Positions 1 to 9,800 of a DNA stretch of 64,000 nt are shown piece after piece. A program made the position numbers and the translations under genes. Position 1 is the first letter of the stretch; each line of letters opens with the position of its first letter. The notes under the pieces are model-generated. The model ran no database searches. It saw only the letters and a list, made by a program, of their open reading frames with translations, and was not told the origin of the DNA. The stretch comes from Pseudokineococcus marinus (GTDB taxonomy: Bacteria; Actinomycetota; Actinomycetes; Actinomycetales; Quadrisphaeraceae). The stretch lies in NCBI RefSeq assembly GCF_037482405.1, contig NZ_JBBHZZ010000001.1:496001-560000 (forward strand). Direction: 5' to 3'.

Positions 1-1
1 G

Positions 2-463
2 GTCGAGCTGCTCGAGGCCATCGGTGCGTGGCTGGCGGTGAACGGTGAGGGCGTCTACGGCACGAGGCCCTGGGCGGTCTACGGGGAGGGTCCGACCCAG
101 ACCCCGGTCGGAGCCTTCTCGGACTCGACCTCGGCTGCGTACGGCGCCGAGGACTTCCGGTTCACCACGATGTCCGAGGTGGGGCACGACTACGTCTACG
201 CCATCGCCCTCGGACGCCCGGAGGACGGTCACCTGCGAGTGCGCAGCTTCGGCTCGGCGAGCCGTCTGCTGTCTCGTCCGATCATCGACGTCCGGGTGCT
301 CGGGCAGCGGGACCAGGTCGAGTGGCGGCGGGAGGACGACGTCCTCGACGTGGTGGTCCCGCCGTCGCTGCGCACGGGGCCGGGCGGCCCCGTGGTCCGG
401 GTCGAGCTCGCCCCCGGCGACGTCGAGGTGCGCACCGACTTCTTCCACGGGCTCTCGATCTGA
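2..463 (+). CDS. alpha-L-fucosidase, GH29, C-terminal part (cut by window edge)
   Basis: The frame is open from base 2 and encodes the last 153 residues of a GH29 alpha-L-fucosidase, which releases terminal fucose from glycans. The segment around IGAWLAVNGEGVYGTRPW followed by YGEGP is the hallmark of the end of the GH29 catalytic barrel. The remaining ~110 residues match the C-terminal beta-sandwich of the family. The catalytic nucleophile lies upstream, outside the window. The gene converges on the GH42 beta-galactosidase across a gene-poor gap, so this end of the window looks like a glycan-degradation locus. Confidence 0.85.
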   Translation, partial: VELLEAIGAWLAVNGEGVYGTRPWAVYGEGPTQTPVGAFSDSTSAAYGAEDFRFTTMSEVGHDYVYAIALGRPEDGHLRVRSFGSASRLLSRPIIDVRVLGQRDQVEWRREDDVLDVVVPPSLRTGPGGPVVRVELAPGDVEVRTDFFHGLSI

Positions 464-1007
464 ACGCGGCGTCCCAGCGGCGCGCACCGTGCTGGCCAGT
501 CCGATGCGGCGGACGAGGAGGTCGAGCGGTCTCGTCAGGTCGAGCCGCTCGGCCTCGCCGTCCCCTCCGCGGTGGAGGCGCAGGGACGCGCTCGGGGGCT
601 GCGCGTCGACGTCCTGCACATCGGCACCGGCGCCGAGAGCACGCGGTGCAGGCGCATCGCGCGACGACGACGCGCAGCACCGGGTCGAGCGCGGACGGAG
701 GGGGCACCCGCCGCCAGTCCACGCCGCTCCCCCGAGGCTCCTCCTCCCCGTCGTGCTCCGGGCACCAGGGAAGGACGGACGGGTCCGAGCGCTCGGCAGG
801 TCAGCATCCTCGGCCGGCCTCCGGACGTAGCCCCGTCGCCGCTCACCCGACGTCGTCCGGATCCGGCGGTCGCGGTATCCCCCCGCAGACCGACGCGCTC
901 TCCTGGTCCAGCTGCAGCACCCACGTCCGCGAGGGACGAGTGCTGCGGCTGGGTCCGGCCGAGGAGGTAGGTGCCGACCTCGTTCACGGGCAGCCGGCCG
1001 GCGCCCC
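464..1007. other. gene-free gap between convergent GH29 and GH42 genes
   Basis: No credible coding frame was found in these 544 bases. All six frames are open only because of the base composition, and none gives a recognisable or compositionally normal protein. The spacer is unusually long for this region and may contain decayed sequence. No transposase remnant, tRNA or clear terminator hairpin was seen. Confidence 0.5.
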
Positions 1008-3122
1008 TCAGTCCGCGGACTGCGGGGTCGCGTCGTCCATGACCTCGAGCACCACGACGCCGCGCCGGTCGAGGGGTACGGCGTCGCCCGCCGCGTACGT
1101 GGCGCCGGACACGAGGTCCGTCGCCGTCGCGGGCGTGGTGACGGCAGCAGGGGTGGCGGACCAGTTCGAGACGAAAGTGATCCTCGAGCGACCGGTCGTG
1201 CCCGTGCTGATGGTGACGGACTCCCCGGCCCGCCAGGCCGACTTCTGGGTGTCCGGCACGAGCCAGCGCCCGATGCTGCGGCCGAGAGCAGGGTTGGGGA
1301 CGGTACCGACGTACGAGACCCGACCGGATCCGAAAGCGTGGGTGGTCACCGCTGCGTCTGCCCCGAGCTCGGTCGGCGCGTACCGGAGCACGACGTCCGC
1401 GTCGTCCACCTCGAGCACGTCGACCCACTCGGTCCCCGCCGACTCGGCCTCCAGCACGAGGTCCCCCTCGGCGCTCACCGCCAGCGGCTCGTCGATGTTG
1501 GAGTACTCGTCGTAGTGCAGACCGGCCGCGTCCGTCAGGAGCGCCGGCGCGACCGCGAGCCGCGCGCGGGCCAGCTCGTCGCCGTAGCCGGTGCGGATCC
1601 CGAGCACCAGGTGGCCCCCGGCCTCCGCGTAGGCCCGGAGGTGCTCCAGGACCTCGTCGTCGGCGACGTACACCGCTGGAGCGACGAGCACCGGGTAGCG
1701 ACTCACGAGCTCGTCGACGTCGGTCGTCACGAACTGACGCAGGTGCTGCACCCGGACCTGCGCGCCGGCCTCGAAGAGGCCGCGGTAGAACGCGTCGAAG
1801 ATCTTCAGGTAGGCGCGCGGATCAGGAGATCCGTCGGCCCGCGCCAGGGGCGGGTAGAACTCGAAGGACCACTTGGTGTCGCTCGAGTAGAGCACGAGCA
1901 CGTCGGCGTCGGGCTCGTAACTGTCCAGGGAGGAGCCGAGCGCCTTCAGGGTCGCGCCGAGGTCGGCCACCTCTCGGTAGATCCTGCCCGGCTGCTGGCT
2001 GTGGGGAAGGACCCCGCCCCAGTAGGTCTCGATGCCGAAGTGCAGCGTGTGCCAGTGCCAGTACTCGACCATCCGACCGCCTCGGGCGAGCAGGGCCAGG
2101 GCCGCCTGCTTGATCTGCCCCGGGTACGGCGGGTGGTTCGTCCACGAGCCGTTGATCGACTGAGCATTCGTCTCGGTGACCAGGTACTGCGACTGCGCGG
2201 AGGAGAACGCGCGGTCGCCCCACTCGAACAGCGCCCACACACCGGTACCCCACCAGGGCATCTCGCGAGGAAGCTCAGCGGTCGCGTCGAGGTCTCCCTG
2301 CATCTTGTAGTAGGGGTTGCCGGCGACCACATCCAGGGGGGCGACGATCTCGTCGTCCGAGATCTGCGCCTGGGAGTACGCGATGCAGGTCGTCACGAAC
2401 TGGTCCTCTCGGACGTACTCCCGCACCAGGTCGGCCTGCCACGCGATCAGGTCCGTCGCGAGCGTGGACTGGAAACGCCGCCACTCCAGCTGGTACTGGG
2501 GCATGAGGTTGCCGTCGGGCCGCCACAGGTCGGCCCAGTCGGACAGGCGGTGGGACCAGTAGACGAGGCCCCACTCGCGGTTGAGCTCCTCGACAGTGCC
2601 GTACCGGTCGCGCAACCAGTCGACGAAACGCTGGAACGTGTGCTCGTTGTGGGGCAGGTGGTTCCCCGGCTCGTTGTCGACCTGGTACCCGATGATCGCG
2701 GGGTGCTGGGCGTAGCGCTGGACGACCTTGCGGGCGATCCGCTCGGCGTAGAAGCGGTAGGCCGGGTGGCTCTGGTCCATCTCCTGCCGGCGACCCCAGG
2801 CCATGCGGACGCCTGTCGCGGACTCGGCGGCGATCTCGGGGTGCAGACGCTGCAGCCACGGCGGGATCGCGTACGTCGGGGTGCCGAGGACCACGCCGAT
2901 GCCCCTGGAGTGCGCGCCGTCCAGCACCGGCTCCAGCCAGTCGAGCTCGAAGACACCCTCGCGCGGCTCCCATGTGGACCAGACGGACTCGCCCACCCGG
3001 ATGACGGTGAAGCCTGCCTCCGCCATCAGGTCCAGATCGCGGTCCAGCGTGCCCTCCGGCTGGTACTCCGCGTAGTACGCGGCACCGAAGAGGACGCCCG
3101 AGAAGCGGGGTGCTGCAGTCAT
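1008..3122 (-). CDS. beta-galactosidase, GH42 family
   Basis: This 704-residue protein should hydrolyse terminal beta-D-galactosides, probably oligosaccharides imported into the cytoplasm, since it has no signal peptide. The N-terminal TIM barrel starts with FGAAYYAEYQPEG. The acid/base glutamate is E151 in YQVDNEPGNH and the nucleophile is E317 in YLVTETNAQS. The trimerisation-type alpha/beta domain and the small C-terminal beta domain follow, so the length is normal for GH42. I chose the ATG at 3122 because the family-conserved sequence begins just after it. An in-frame extension to 3269 is Arg/Ser/Thr-rich and does not look like protein. It is divergent from the LLM oxidoreductase gene. 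Confidence 0.9.
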   Translation of the reverse strand: MTAAPRFSGVLFGAAYYAEYQPEGTLDRDLDLMAEAGFTVIRVGESVWSTWEPREGVFELDWLEPVLDGAHSRGIGVVLGTPTYAIPPWLQRLHPEIAAESATGVRMAWGRRQEMDQSHPAYRFYAERIARKVVQRYAQHPAIIGYQVDNEPGNHLPHNEHTFQRFVDWLRDRYGTVEELNREWGLVYWSHRLSDWADLWRPDGNLMPQYQLEWRRFQSTLATDLIAWQADLVREYVREDQFVTTCIAYSQAQISDDEIVAPLDVVAGNPYYKMQGDLDATAELPREMPWWGTGVWALFEWGDRAFSSAQSQYLVTETNAQSINGSWTNHPPYPGQIKQAALALLARGGRMVEYWHWHTLHFGIETYWGGVLPHSQQPGRIYREVADLGATLKALGSSLDSYEPDADVLVLYSSDTKWSFEFYPPLARADGSPDPRAYLKIFDAFYRGLFEAGAQVRVQHLRQFVTTDVDELVSRYPVLVAPAVYVADDEVLEHLRAYAEAGGHLVLGIRTGYGDELARARLAVAPALLTDAAGLHYDEYSNIDEPLAVSAEGDLVLEAESAGTEWVDVLEVDDADVVLRYAPTELGADAAVTTHAFGSGRVSYVGTVPNPALGRSIGRWLVPDTQKSAWRAGESVTISTGTTGRSRITFVSNWSATPAAVTTPATATDLVSGATYAAGDAVPLDRRGVVVLEVMDDATPQSAD

Positions 3123-3385
3123 CGTCGACCCAATCCGTCGGGCGATGCGCCGACAGCACCGCGTGAGCAAAACGATACGCGTAGAGGTCGAGCGTGTGGT
3201 GGAGGCGCGTGGGAGGCACCACGTGCTCCCGGTCTGCCGAGTGCCGACAGGTGGCCGGCTGTGCGCCATGGCGTATCCCGCGGTGCGGGCCTCGTCGGCC
3301 AGGTACCGGTGGCCGAGCTCGAGGTCGTCGCACTGGTCGCCTCCGGGGTCCGTCGTCCACCTAGCGGACTACACGAACGTTCCGA

Positions 3386-3397
3386 TAGGGTCTTCGC
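3386..3397 (+). promoter_or_regulatory. -10 box TAGGGT with 6-nt spacing to ATG (leaderless start)
   Basis: TAGGGT at 3386-3391 is followed by six bases and then the ATG at 3398. No Shine-Dalgarno sequence is visible in front of the ATG. In Actinobacteria a TANNNT box 6-7 nt before the start codon is the usual signature of a leaderless mRNA whose first base is the start codon. No convincing -35 box is visible. Confidence 0.55.
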
Positions 3398-4330
3398 ATG
3401 CCAGATCGACCTCGCATCGGCGTCATGCTGCCTCGCGATCTGCCGTCCTCGCTGCTCCTGGAGTACGCGCGCACGGCCGAGCGACTCGGCTTCGACGAGC
3501 TGTGGGTCGTCGAGGACCTCGGCTTCCGCGGCGGCTTCGCGCAGGCGGCGGCGGTGCTCGGCGTCACCGAGCGGATCCGCGTAGGCATCGGGATCCTGCC
3601 TGCGGCGGTGCGCAACGTCGCCTACGCCGCGATGGAGATCGCCACCCTGGAGCAGCTCCACCCCGGACGTACGGATGTCGGCATCGGCCACGGCATGCCG
3701 GGCTGGCTGAAACAGGCCGGCGCATGGCCGGAGCGACCTCTGCGGTTCCTGTCGGAGTACGTCACCACGGTCCGCGAGCTCCTGGCAGGAGGTGAGGTCG
3801 CCGGCCTGCGCCTGGACCCCTCCGTGGTGCCCGCCGCCGTGCCGCCGCTGCTGCTGGGCGTCCGGGGCCCGAAGTCGCTGGCGACGTCGGGGCGCGTGGC
3901 GGACGGCACCGTGCTCGCCGAGCCGACTGCCCCCGAGTACGTGACTGCGGCGCTCGGCGCGATCGCGGCGCAGCCCGGGCACCACGTGGTGGCGTACAAC
4001 GTCGGTGCGGTGGACGACGACCCGCGGGCTGCGGTCGACGCGGTGCGTCCTGCGCTCGAGTGGATCGGCGAACCGGACTGGGCGCCCCATCTGGCGCCCC
4101 TGGACATCGCGGACGACTTCGCGTCCCTGCGCGCCCGGTCGGCCACGCGCCAGGACTTCACCGCCGCGCTGCCCGAGGAGTGGGTCCGCCGGCTCGCGCT
4201 CGCCGGGACGCCCGAGCAGGTCCGCAGGCGGATCGACGAGCTCGGCGCCGCTGGGGTGACGTCGAGCGTCTTCATCCCTGCAGGCTCGGAGCCGCTCGAG
4301 GCACTGATCGCGGTCGCCAGGGTGCTGTGA
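3398..4330 (+). CDS. LLM class flavin-dependent oxidoreductase
   Basis: A 310-residue luciferase-like monooxygenase-fold protein. It starts with the typical beta-strand IGVMLPRD and carries GFDELWVVEDLGFRGGF, then the phase RIRVGIGILP, a pattern of the F420- or FMN-dependent branch such as methylene-tetrahydromethanopterin reductase-like enzymes. TDVGIGHGMPGWLKQAG resembles the cofactor-binding loop of F420-dependent members. The substrate cannot be told. Its stop overlaps the start of the TetR gene by 4 nt, so the two are co-transcribed and the regulator probably senses a compound handled by this enzyme or by the downstream exporter. Confidence 0.85.
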   Translation: MPDRPRIGVMLPRDLPSSLLLEYARTAERLGFDELWVVEDLGFRGGFAQAAAVLGVTERIRVGIGILPAAVRNVAYAAMEIATLEQLHPGRTDVGIGHGMPGWLKQAGAWPERPLRFLSEYVTTVRELLAGGEVAGLRLDPSVVPAAVPPLLLGVRGPKSLATSGRVADGTVLAEPTAPEYVTAALGAIAAQPGHHVVAYNVGAVDDDPRAAVDAVRPALEWIGEPDWAPHLAPLDIADDFASLRARSATRQDFTAALPEEWVRRLALAGTPEQVRRRIDELGAAGVTSSVFIPAGSEPLEALIAVARVL

Positions 4331-4890
4331 GCACGCGTCGCACCGAGCCGGGACGGCGCGTGCGACTCCTGGAGACCGTGCTCGACCTCATCGCCCGTGA
4401 CGGCGTGGCCGGCGCCACCTACCGGGCCGTCGCGGCCGCGGCCGACGTGCCGTTGGGGTCGATGACGTACCACTTCCCGACCCGGGACGACATGCTCTAC
4501 GCCGCGTTCTCGCACCTGGCCGACACCCAGCACGCGCGCTTCGACCAGATCATGGCTGCTTCGCCCGACGGCGAGGACCCGCGTGAGCGCGTCGTGGACC
4601 TGATCGTCACCCACGGAGGCGGGTACGGCCGCGACATGGTGCTGTCGGCTGAGCTGTACGCGTTGGCGGTGCGCGATGAACGCTACCGAGCCCTGATCCA
4701 GGACTGGATGGGACGCTCACGCGTCTCGCTCGAGCGGCACTTCGCACCCGAGCTCACGCCGATGATCGACGCGCTGGCGGAGGGACTGGTCCTTCACAGT
4801 CACATCTCCACCGAGCCGTTCGACGTCGACCGGGTCCGCGCTGCCGTGTACCGCCTCATCGGCCCGAGCGGGGACGCCACCACGCCGTGA
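4327..4890 (+). CDS. TetR family transcriptional regulator
   Basis: A 187-residue one-component repressor-type regulator. The N-terminal helix-turn-helix spans about residues 15-60 (ATYRAVAAAADVPLGSMTYH, then FPTRDDMLYAAF). The rest is an all-helical ligand-binding and dimerisation domain of normal length. The GTG at 4327 overlaps the preceding stop as GTGA. It lies between an LLM oxidoreductase and an MFS transporter on the same strand and likely controls both. The natural ligand is unknown. Confidence 0.88.
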   Translation: MSTRRTEPGRRVRLLETVLDLIARDGVAGATYRAVAAAADVPLGSMTYHFPTRDDMLYAAFSHLADTQHARFDQIMAASPDGEDPRERVVDLIVTHGGGYGRDMVLSAELYALAVRDERYRALIQDWMGRSRVSLERHFAPELTPMIDALAEGLVLHSHISTEPFDVDRVRAAVYRLIGPSGDATTP

Positions 4891-4968
4891 CCGCGGCGGC
4901 GCTCTCGTCGCCCGGTCCCGGAGAAGTCCCGCCCCCTCACCCCTGCCCGTCATGACCCGGAGCCCGCC

Positions 4969-6207
4969 ATGACCCCGACCGTGCCCATGAGGACGGCCGT
5001 CACCCCTCAGCGCAGACGCGTCGCACTGTTCGCGGCGTTCTTCGTCACCGGCTCGTCCATGGCCACGTGGGTGTCGCGCACCCCGGCGATCAGGGACGCG
5101 ATCAGCGCCAGCACGGCGGAGATGGGACTGGTGATCGCGGGCCTGTCGGCGGGCTCCGTGCTCGGCATCTCCGTCGCCGGGATGCTCGTGGCCCGCCGCG
5201 GCGCCCGGCTGGTGGTGCTGTGCGGCATGGTCGCCATCGTGGCCGGCGTCATGGTCGTCGCGCTGGGTACCGCCGCGGACCAGGGATGGCTCGTCGCCAC
5301 GGGTCTGGCGTTCTTCGGGTACGGCATGGGGTCAGGAGAGATCGGCCTGAACGTCGAGGGCGTCGACGTCGAGCAGGCGTTGAAGAGGACTGTCGTGCCG
5401 AGCCTGCACGGTTGCTACAGCCTCGGCATCGCGGTCGGCGGCCTGGGCGGTCTGGCCGCGAGCACGGCCGGGGTCTCGGTCGTCGCGCACCTCGCTGCCG
5501 TCGCCGTCGCAGCTGCTGCCGTGTCGACGTGGCTCGTGGCGAACCTCGCCCCCGCCGTGGGTCAGGAAGCAGCGACCAGCGGGTCGCATGGACGGGCGTC
5601 ACTCGGTGGTTCCATCACCGGGTTCCTCTCCGTCTGGACCGAGCGCCGCACCCTGGCGATCTGCGTCATCGTGCTGGGGATGGCTTTGGCCGAGGGGTCG
5701 GCGAACGACTGGCTCCCGCTGATCATGGTCGACGGCTTCGCCCTCTCGGCCGCGACCGCGTCCCTCGTGTACGCGCTCTTCGGAGTGTCCATGGCGATCG
5801 GCCGGTTCGGCGGCGGGTACTTCCTCGACAGGTTCGGCCGGGCACAGGTGATGGTGGCGAGCGCGGCCCTCGCCGTCCTGGGGATCGGTACGGTCGCGTT
5901 CGCGCCCACGCCGGCACTCGGAGCCGCAGGTGTCTTCCTCTGGGGTGTCGGCGCCTCGCTCGGCTTCCCCGTGGCGCTGTCCGCAGCCGGAGACGAGCCC
6001 GTCGGTGCAGCCCGTCGGGTCAGTGCTGTCGCGACTGCCGGGTACACGGCTTTCCTCGTCGGTCCGCCAGTCCTCGGCTTCGTCGGTGAGCACGTGGGTC
6101 TCCGGTCCGCGATCGTGGTCGTCCTCGTCGCGGTCGCCATCTCCGCACTCTTCTCCCGCGCGGTGTCCAAGCCCACTGCCCTGAGCCGGCAGCAGAGCTC
6201 CGTGTGA
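4969..6207 (+). CDS. MFS transporter, YbjJ/FucP-like, 12 TM
   Basis: A 412-residue membrane transporter with about 12 hydrophobic segments. It has FFVTGSSMATWVSRTPAIRD near the N-terminus and a conserved loop GLNVEGVDVEQ between TM4 and TM5. These features match a family of actinobacterial MFS proteins related to YbjJ rather than the classical drug exporters. I used the first ATG at 4969; ATG at 4987 is also possible. It lies 78 bp after the TetR gene on the same strand and may move the substrate or product of the LLM enzyme. The substrate is unknown. Confidence 0.82.
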   Translation: MTPTVPMRTAVTPQRRRVALFAAFFVTGSSMATWVSRTPAIRDAISASTAEMGLVIAGLSAGSVLGISVAGMLVARRGARLVVLCGMVAIVAGVMVVALGTAADQGWLVATGLAFFGYGMGSGEIGLNVEGVDVEQALKRTVVPSLHGCYSLGIAVGGLGGLAASTAGVSVVAHLAAVAVAAAAVSTWLVANLAPAVGQEAATSGSHGRASLGGSITGFLSVWTERRTLAICVIVLGMALAEGSANDWLPLIMVDGFALSAATASLVYALFGVSMAIGRFGGGYFLDRFGRAQVMVASAALAVLGIGTVAFAPTPALGAAGVFLWGVGASLGFPVALSAAGDEPVGAARRVSAVATAGYTAFLVGPPVLGFVGEHVGLRSAIVVVLVAVAISALFSRAVSKPTALSRQQSSV

Positions 6208-6817
6208 TGGACTCGCGGTCTACGGCTACCGGGGACTGCTGCACGAGCACGTCCTGCCCGGGCCGTGGCGTCCTCGAGCCGACCGGGGTCACCGATGGAC
6301 GATGCCCGCATCCTCCCTGCACCCCGGCCCTCGCCCACTGGGCGGTCTCGCTCAGCGCGGCGGTGACCTGCTCGGGCGGTCGTGGGGGCAGGTGCCGGTA
6401 CGGGCGGGTGCGGGTGGTCGCGGTCGTGACGACGATGTCAGCCATCGCGTGGCCGCCCGCGCGCAGGTGCACCGCGTAGACCAGCCCCCCGGGGCAGACC
6501 ACCGTCGGGGGACCGATCCGGCGGCCCTCGGTCGCGGCGACGGAGGAGCGTGCACGGCCCGCTCCAGGCGTGGGTGCGGCTCAGCGGGATCGTCCTACGG
6601 CGAGAGGCTGGCCATGGTGCTCGGACGCGCGGGCGTCGTGCTCACCGCCGGCGTGACTCCAGAGGGCGATGTCCTGCAGGCGGTGAGGGCGTCGCGGAGC
6701 GGTGGCGGGTCGTCGGCCATCGACGCAGCCGGTGACGTCTTGGCCGGGACGCCGCAGGGTGGGCGCGGCACCCGGCGAAGGACCCACGAGCGCGCCCGGC
6801 ACTCGCCCGCGTGCCCG
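6208..6817. other. 610-bp gene-free junction with possible gene remnant
   Basis: No intact gene fits here. On the minus strand, about 6300-6502 reads as a protein-like stretch (MADIVVTTATTRTRPYRHL and onward) that loses its character on both sides, as expected of a decayed gene end. The stretch separates the somewhat less GC-rich first 6.2 kb from the extremely GC-rich adhesin gene, so it may mark the edge of an inserted or rearranged segment. Confidence 0.4.
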
Positions 6818-9800
6818 TCACGTCGGTCCAGACGGTGTCAGACGGGACGGTGACGGTCCGTCAGGTGCGAGCGGCTGCGCGCCAGCGCGGACGGCGCCGG
6901 GCCCGGTCGTCCGCCGTCGCAGGCACCAGCCCGCGGCGAGGAGCAGCGCGCCCAGTGCGGCGCCCGCCCCCACCGGGGCCCCGGTGCGCGGGAGGGTCGC
7001 CACCGGCGGCGCGCCGTCGCCCGCGCGGGTCGGGTCGGCGACCGGCGCCTCCGGGCCGACCGCGTCCCGGGAGCCGGAGCCGCTCGGGCCGTCCGGGACG
7101 CCGGGACCGGCCGGGACGCCGGGACCGGCCGGGACCTCGGGGCTCGGGGGGCCGGGGTCCTCGACGTCCCTGCCGGCGACCTGCACGCGGCCCTCGGCGG
7201 GGTCGCTGACGAGTCCCGCGGCGTCGGTGACGGCGAAGGCGTACCGCAGCTCCCCGGACCAGCCGGGGGCGGGCCGGACGCGGACGGTCCCCGCGAGGGC
7301 GTCCAGCTCGACGGTCCCCCGCTCGGGCGGCACCGCGGCGAGCAGCGACCAGCGGAAGGGCCCCGTGCCGGTCGGCGTCGGGAGCCGGACCTCGACCGCC
7401 GTCCCGGCCGTCGTCGTGGCCGGAGGCGCGTCCGGCGTCGTCGGACGCACGAGGAAGACGGCGGTGGCGGGGGCGCTCCTGCGACCGCCGGCGTCGACCA
7501 CGGCGAACCGGGCCGTCGCGACACCGCTCCAGCCCGGCGTCGGGTCGAGCACGAGCACGCCCGTCGCCGGGTCCAGCGACGTCGTGCCCAGCGCGGGGTC
7601 GGCCGGCTCGAGCAGGGCGAAGGAGAAGGGGCCCGTCCCGGCGGGCGTCGGGGCCGGGCTGGTGACCGGCGCGCCCGTCGGGCCGCTCGCCACCAGGGGG
7701 CCGGCGCCCGCCGCGGCGTCCGGCGCGACGTCGAGGACGAGCTCGACGGGCTCGCTCTCGACCCCGTCGGCGTCCACGACGACGTAGCGCACGACGGCGG
7801 TGCCCGAGAAGGTCCGGGCGACCTCGACGACCGCCCGGTCGCCCTCCAGCGCCACGGCCACCTCCGGGTCCGGTGCGCCCGCGAGGCGGTGGGTGAAGGG
7901 CCCGGTGCCCTGGGCCGCGGGCAGCGGCACGACGGCGGGGCGACCGGAGACGACCCCCGCCGCGCTGCCCGGCGAGCGCGGCGCGACCTCGACGTCGACG
8001 GGGGCCGGGGCGCTCGTCAGGCCGCCGGCCGTGGCGGCGTAGGCGGCCTCGACCCGCCCGCTGGCGCCCGGCGCCGGACGCGCCACGACCTCGCCGCCGT
8101 CGACCGCCACGTCGGCCACGGCGGGGTCGCCGCCGCGGACGAGCGCCAGCGCCACCTCCTCGGCGCCGACGACCTCGGGCGTCGCCCTCAGCGCCGGGGG
8201 CTCGGAGGAGGTCACCGCCCGGAGCACGACCGGGCGCGCCACCGGCAGCACGACGACGTCGACGACGGCCGGGCCGCCGGTGACCCCGTCGGCGTCGGTG
8301 GCCAGCAGCAGCAGCTCGTGCCGACCGCTGCGGCCCGCCGGTGCCAGCGCCACCTCGCCGGTGCGGGCGTCGACGGAGGCGCCGGGGGTCTCGCCGACGA
8401 GCGCGTAGGTGAAGGGACCCGTGCCGGTGGTGCGCGGCGCCGGTGCCCGGACCACCTCGTCGGTCGCGTCGCCGACGACGCGCGCGCCCCCGACGTGCGG
8501 GGCCACGCGGACGTCGACGTCGACCGGCTCGCTCTCGACGCCGTCGGCGCCCGCGACCGCGTACCGCAGGCGCGCTGCGCCGCTGAGCCCGGTGCGCGCG
8601 GTGACGGCGAGGACGCCGGTCGACGGAGCGAGGGAGGCGGTCACGGGCCCGTCGGAGACCGACAGCAGGCGGTAGGTGAACGGCCCCGAGCCGGTCGGCG
8701 GCGGGAGGGCCACCTCGACGGACCCCTCGCCCGCCGCGTCGAGGGCGAGGCGGACCTCGTCGCCGGCGGCGGACGGGCGCACCTCGACGACGACCGGTGC
8801 GGGGGCGCTCGCCGTCCCGCCCGCGTCGCGCACCCGGTAGGACAGCGCGGTGCGGCCGCTGGCGCCCGCCGCGGTGCGCAGCCGCAGCGCGCCCGTGCCC
8901 GGGTCGAGGGCCGCCTCCTCGACGAGCCCCGGGTCGCCCGGCGAGACGAGCTCGTAGGTGAAGGGGCCGGTGCCGACCGGTGACGACGGCCGCGGCGTGA
9001 CGACCTCCTCACCGCTCGCCGCGGAGACCCGCACGGGCGGCGCGAACGGGCGGACGACGAGGGAGACGGGCACCTCGGGACTGCGCAGGCCATCGCCGTC
9101 CACCACCGCGGCGGTCGCCGCGAGCACGCCGCTGGCCCCTGCGGCGACGGTCGCGACCACCCGTGCCCCCGGGCCCGGCCGCACCTCGCCCACCGGGGAC
9201 GGCGCGCCGCCGACGGAGACGACGACGGCGCCCGTGGCGTCGGTCTCCAGGTCGGCGGTCAGCTCGCGCTCGGCGGGGCCGGCGTCGACCTCCCCGAGGT
9301 CCACGGCCGCGACGCCCGGGGAGAAGCGGAGCACCGCGGACGCCCTCGGGTCCTCCGGCGCGGGGCCGTCGGCCGTGCTCGTCACGACGGCGGCGACGGG
9401 GCGCGAGCCGCTGCCGGTCGACGTCACGGGGACGACGAGCGGGGGCAGCTGCGCGCCGGGGCGGACGTCGGCCGCGGAGGACCACGTGCAGTCGAGGCGC
9501 GACGGCGCGCTCCCCGCGCAGTGCCACCCGTCCCCGACCGGCGACCCGGCGCTCGCACCGGCGGGCAGGTCGGCGACGACCCGCGCGGTCTCGCCCGCGG
9601 GCAGCGGCCCGCCCGTGGACCGGGCCCGCGCCGTCAGGGCGAGGCGCGCCGCCTCGCCCGAGGCCACCGGGTCGGCCGGTGCGGCGGCGTCCAGCGCGAG
9701 GTCGGGCGCCAGCGGCTCGATCGAGAGCACGCGCAGCGAGCCGATCTCGTGGACGTCGGTGAGACCGCCCGTGGACGAGCCCCAGCCGAAGCGGAAGGTC

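Noticed and set aside
535..1428. Minus-strand frame over the GH29-GH42 gap
   Set aside because: Its second part overlaps the GH42 gene in a wrong frame and the first part has no protein-like pattern.
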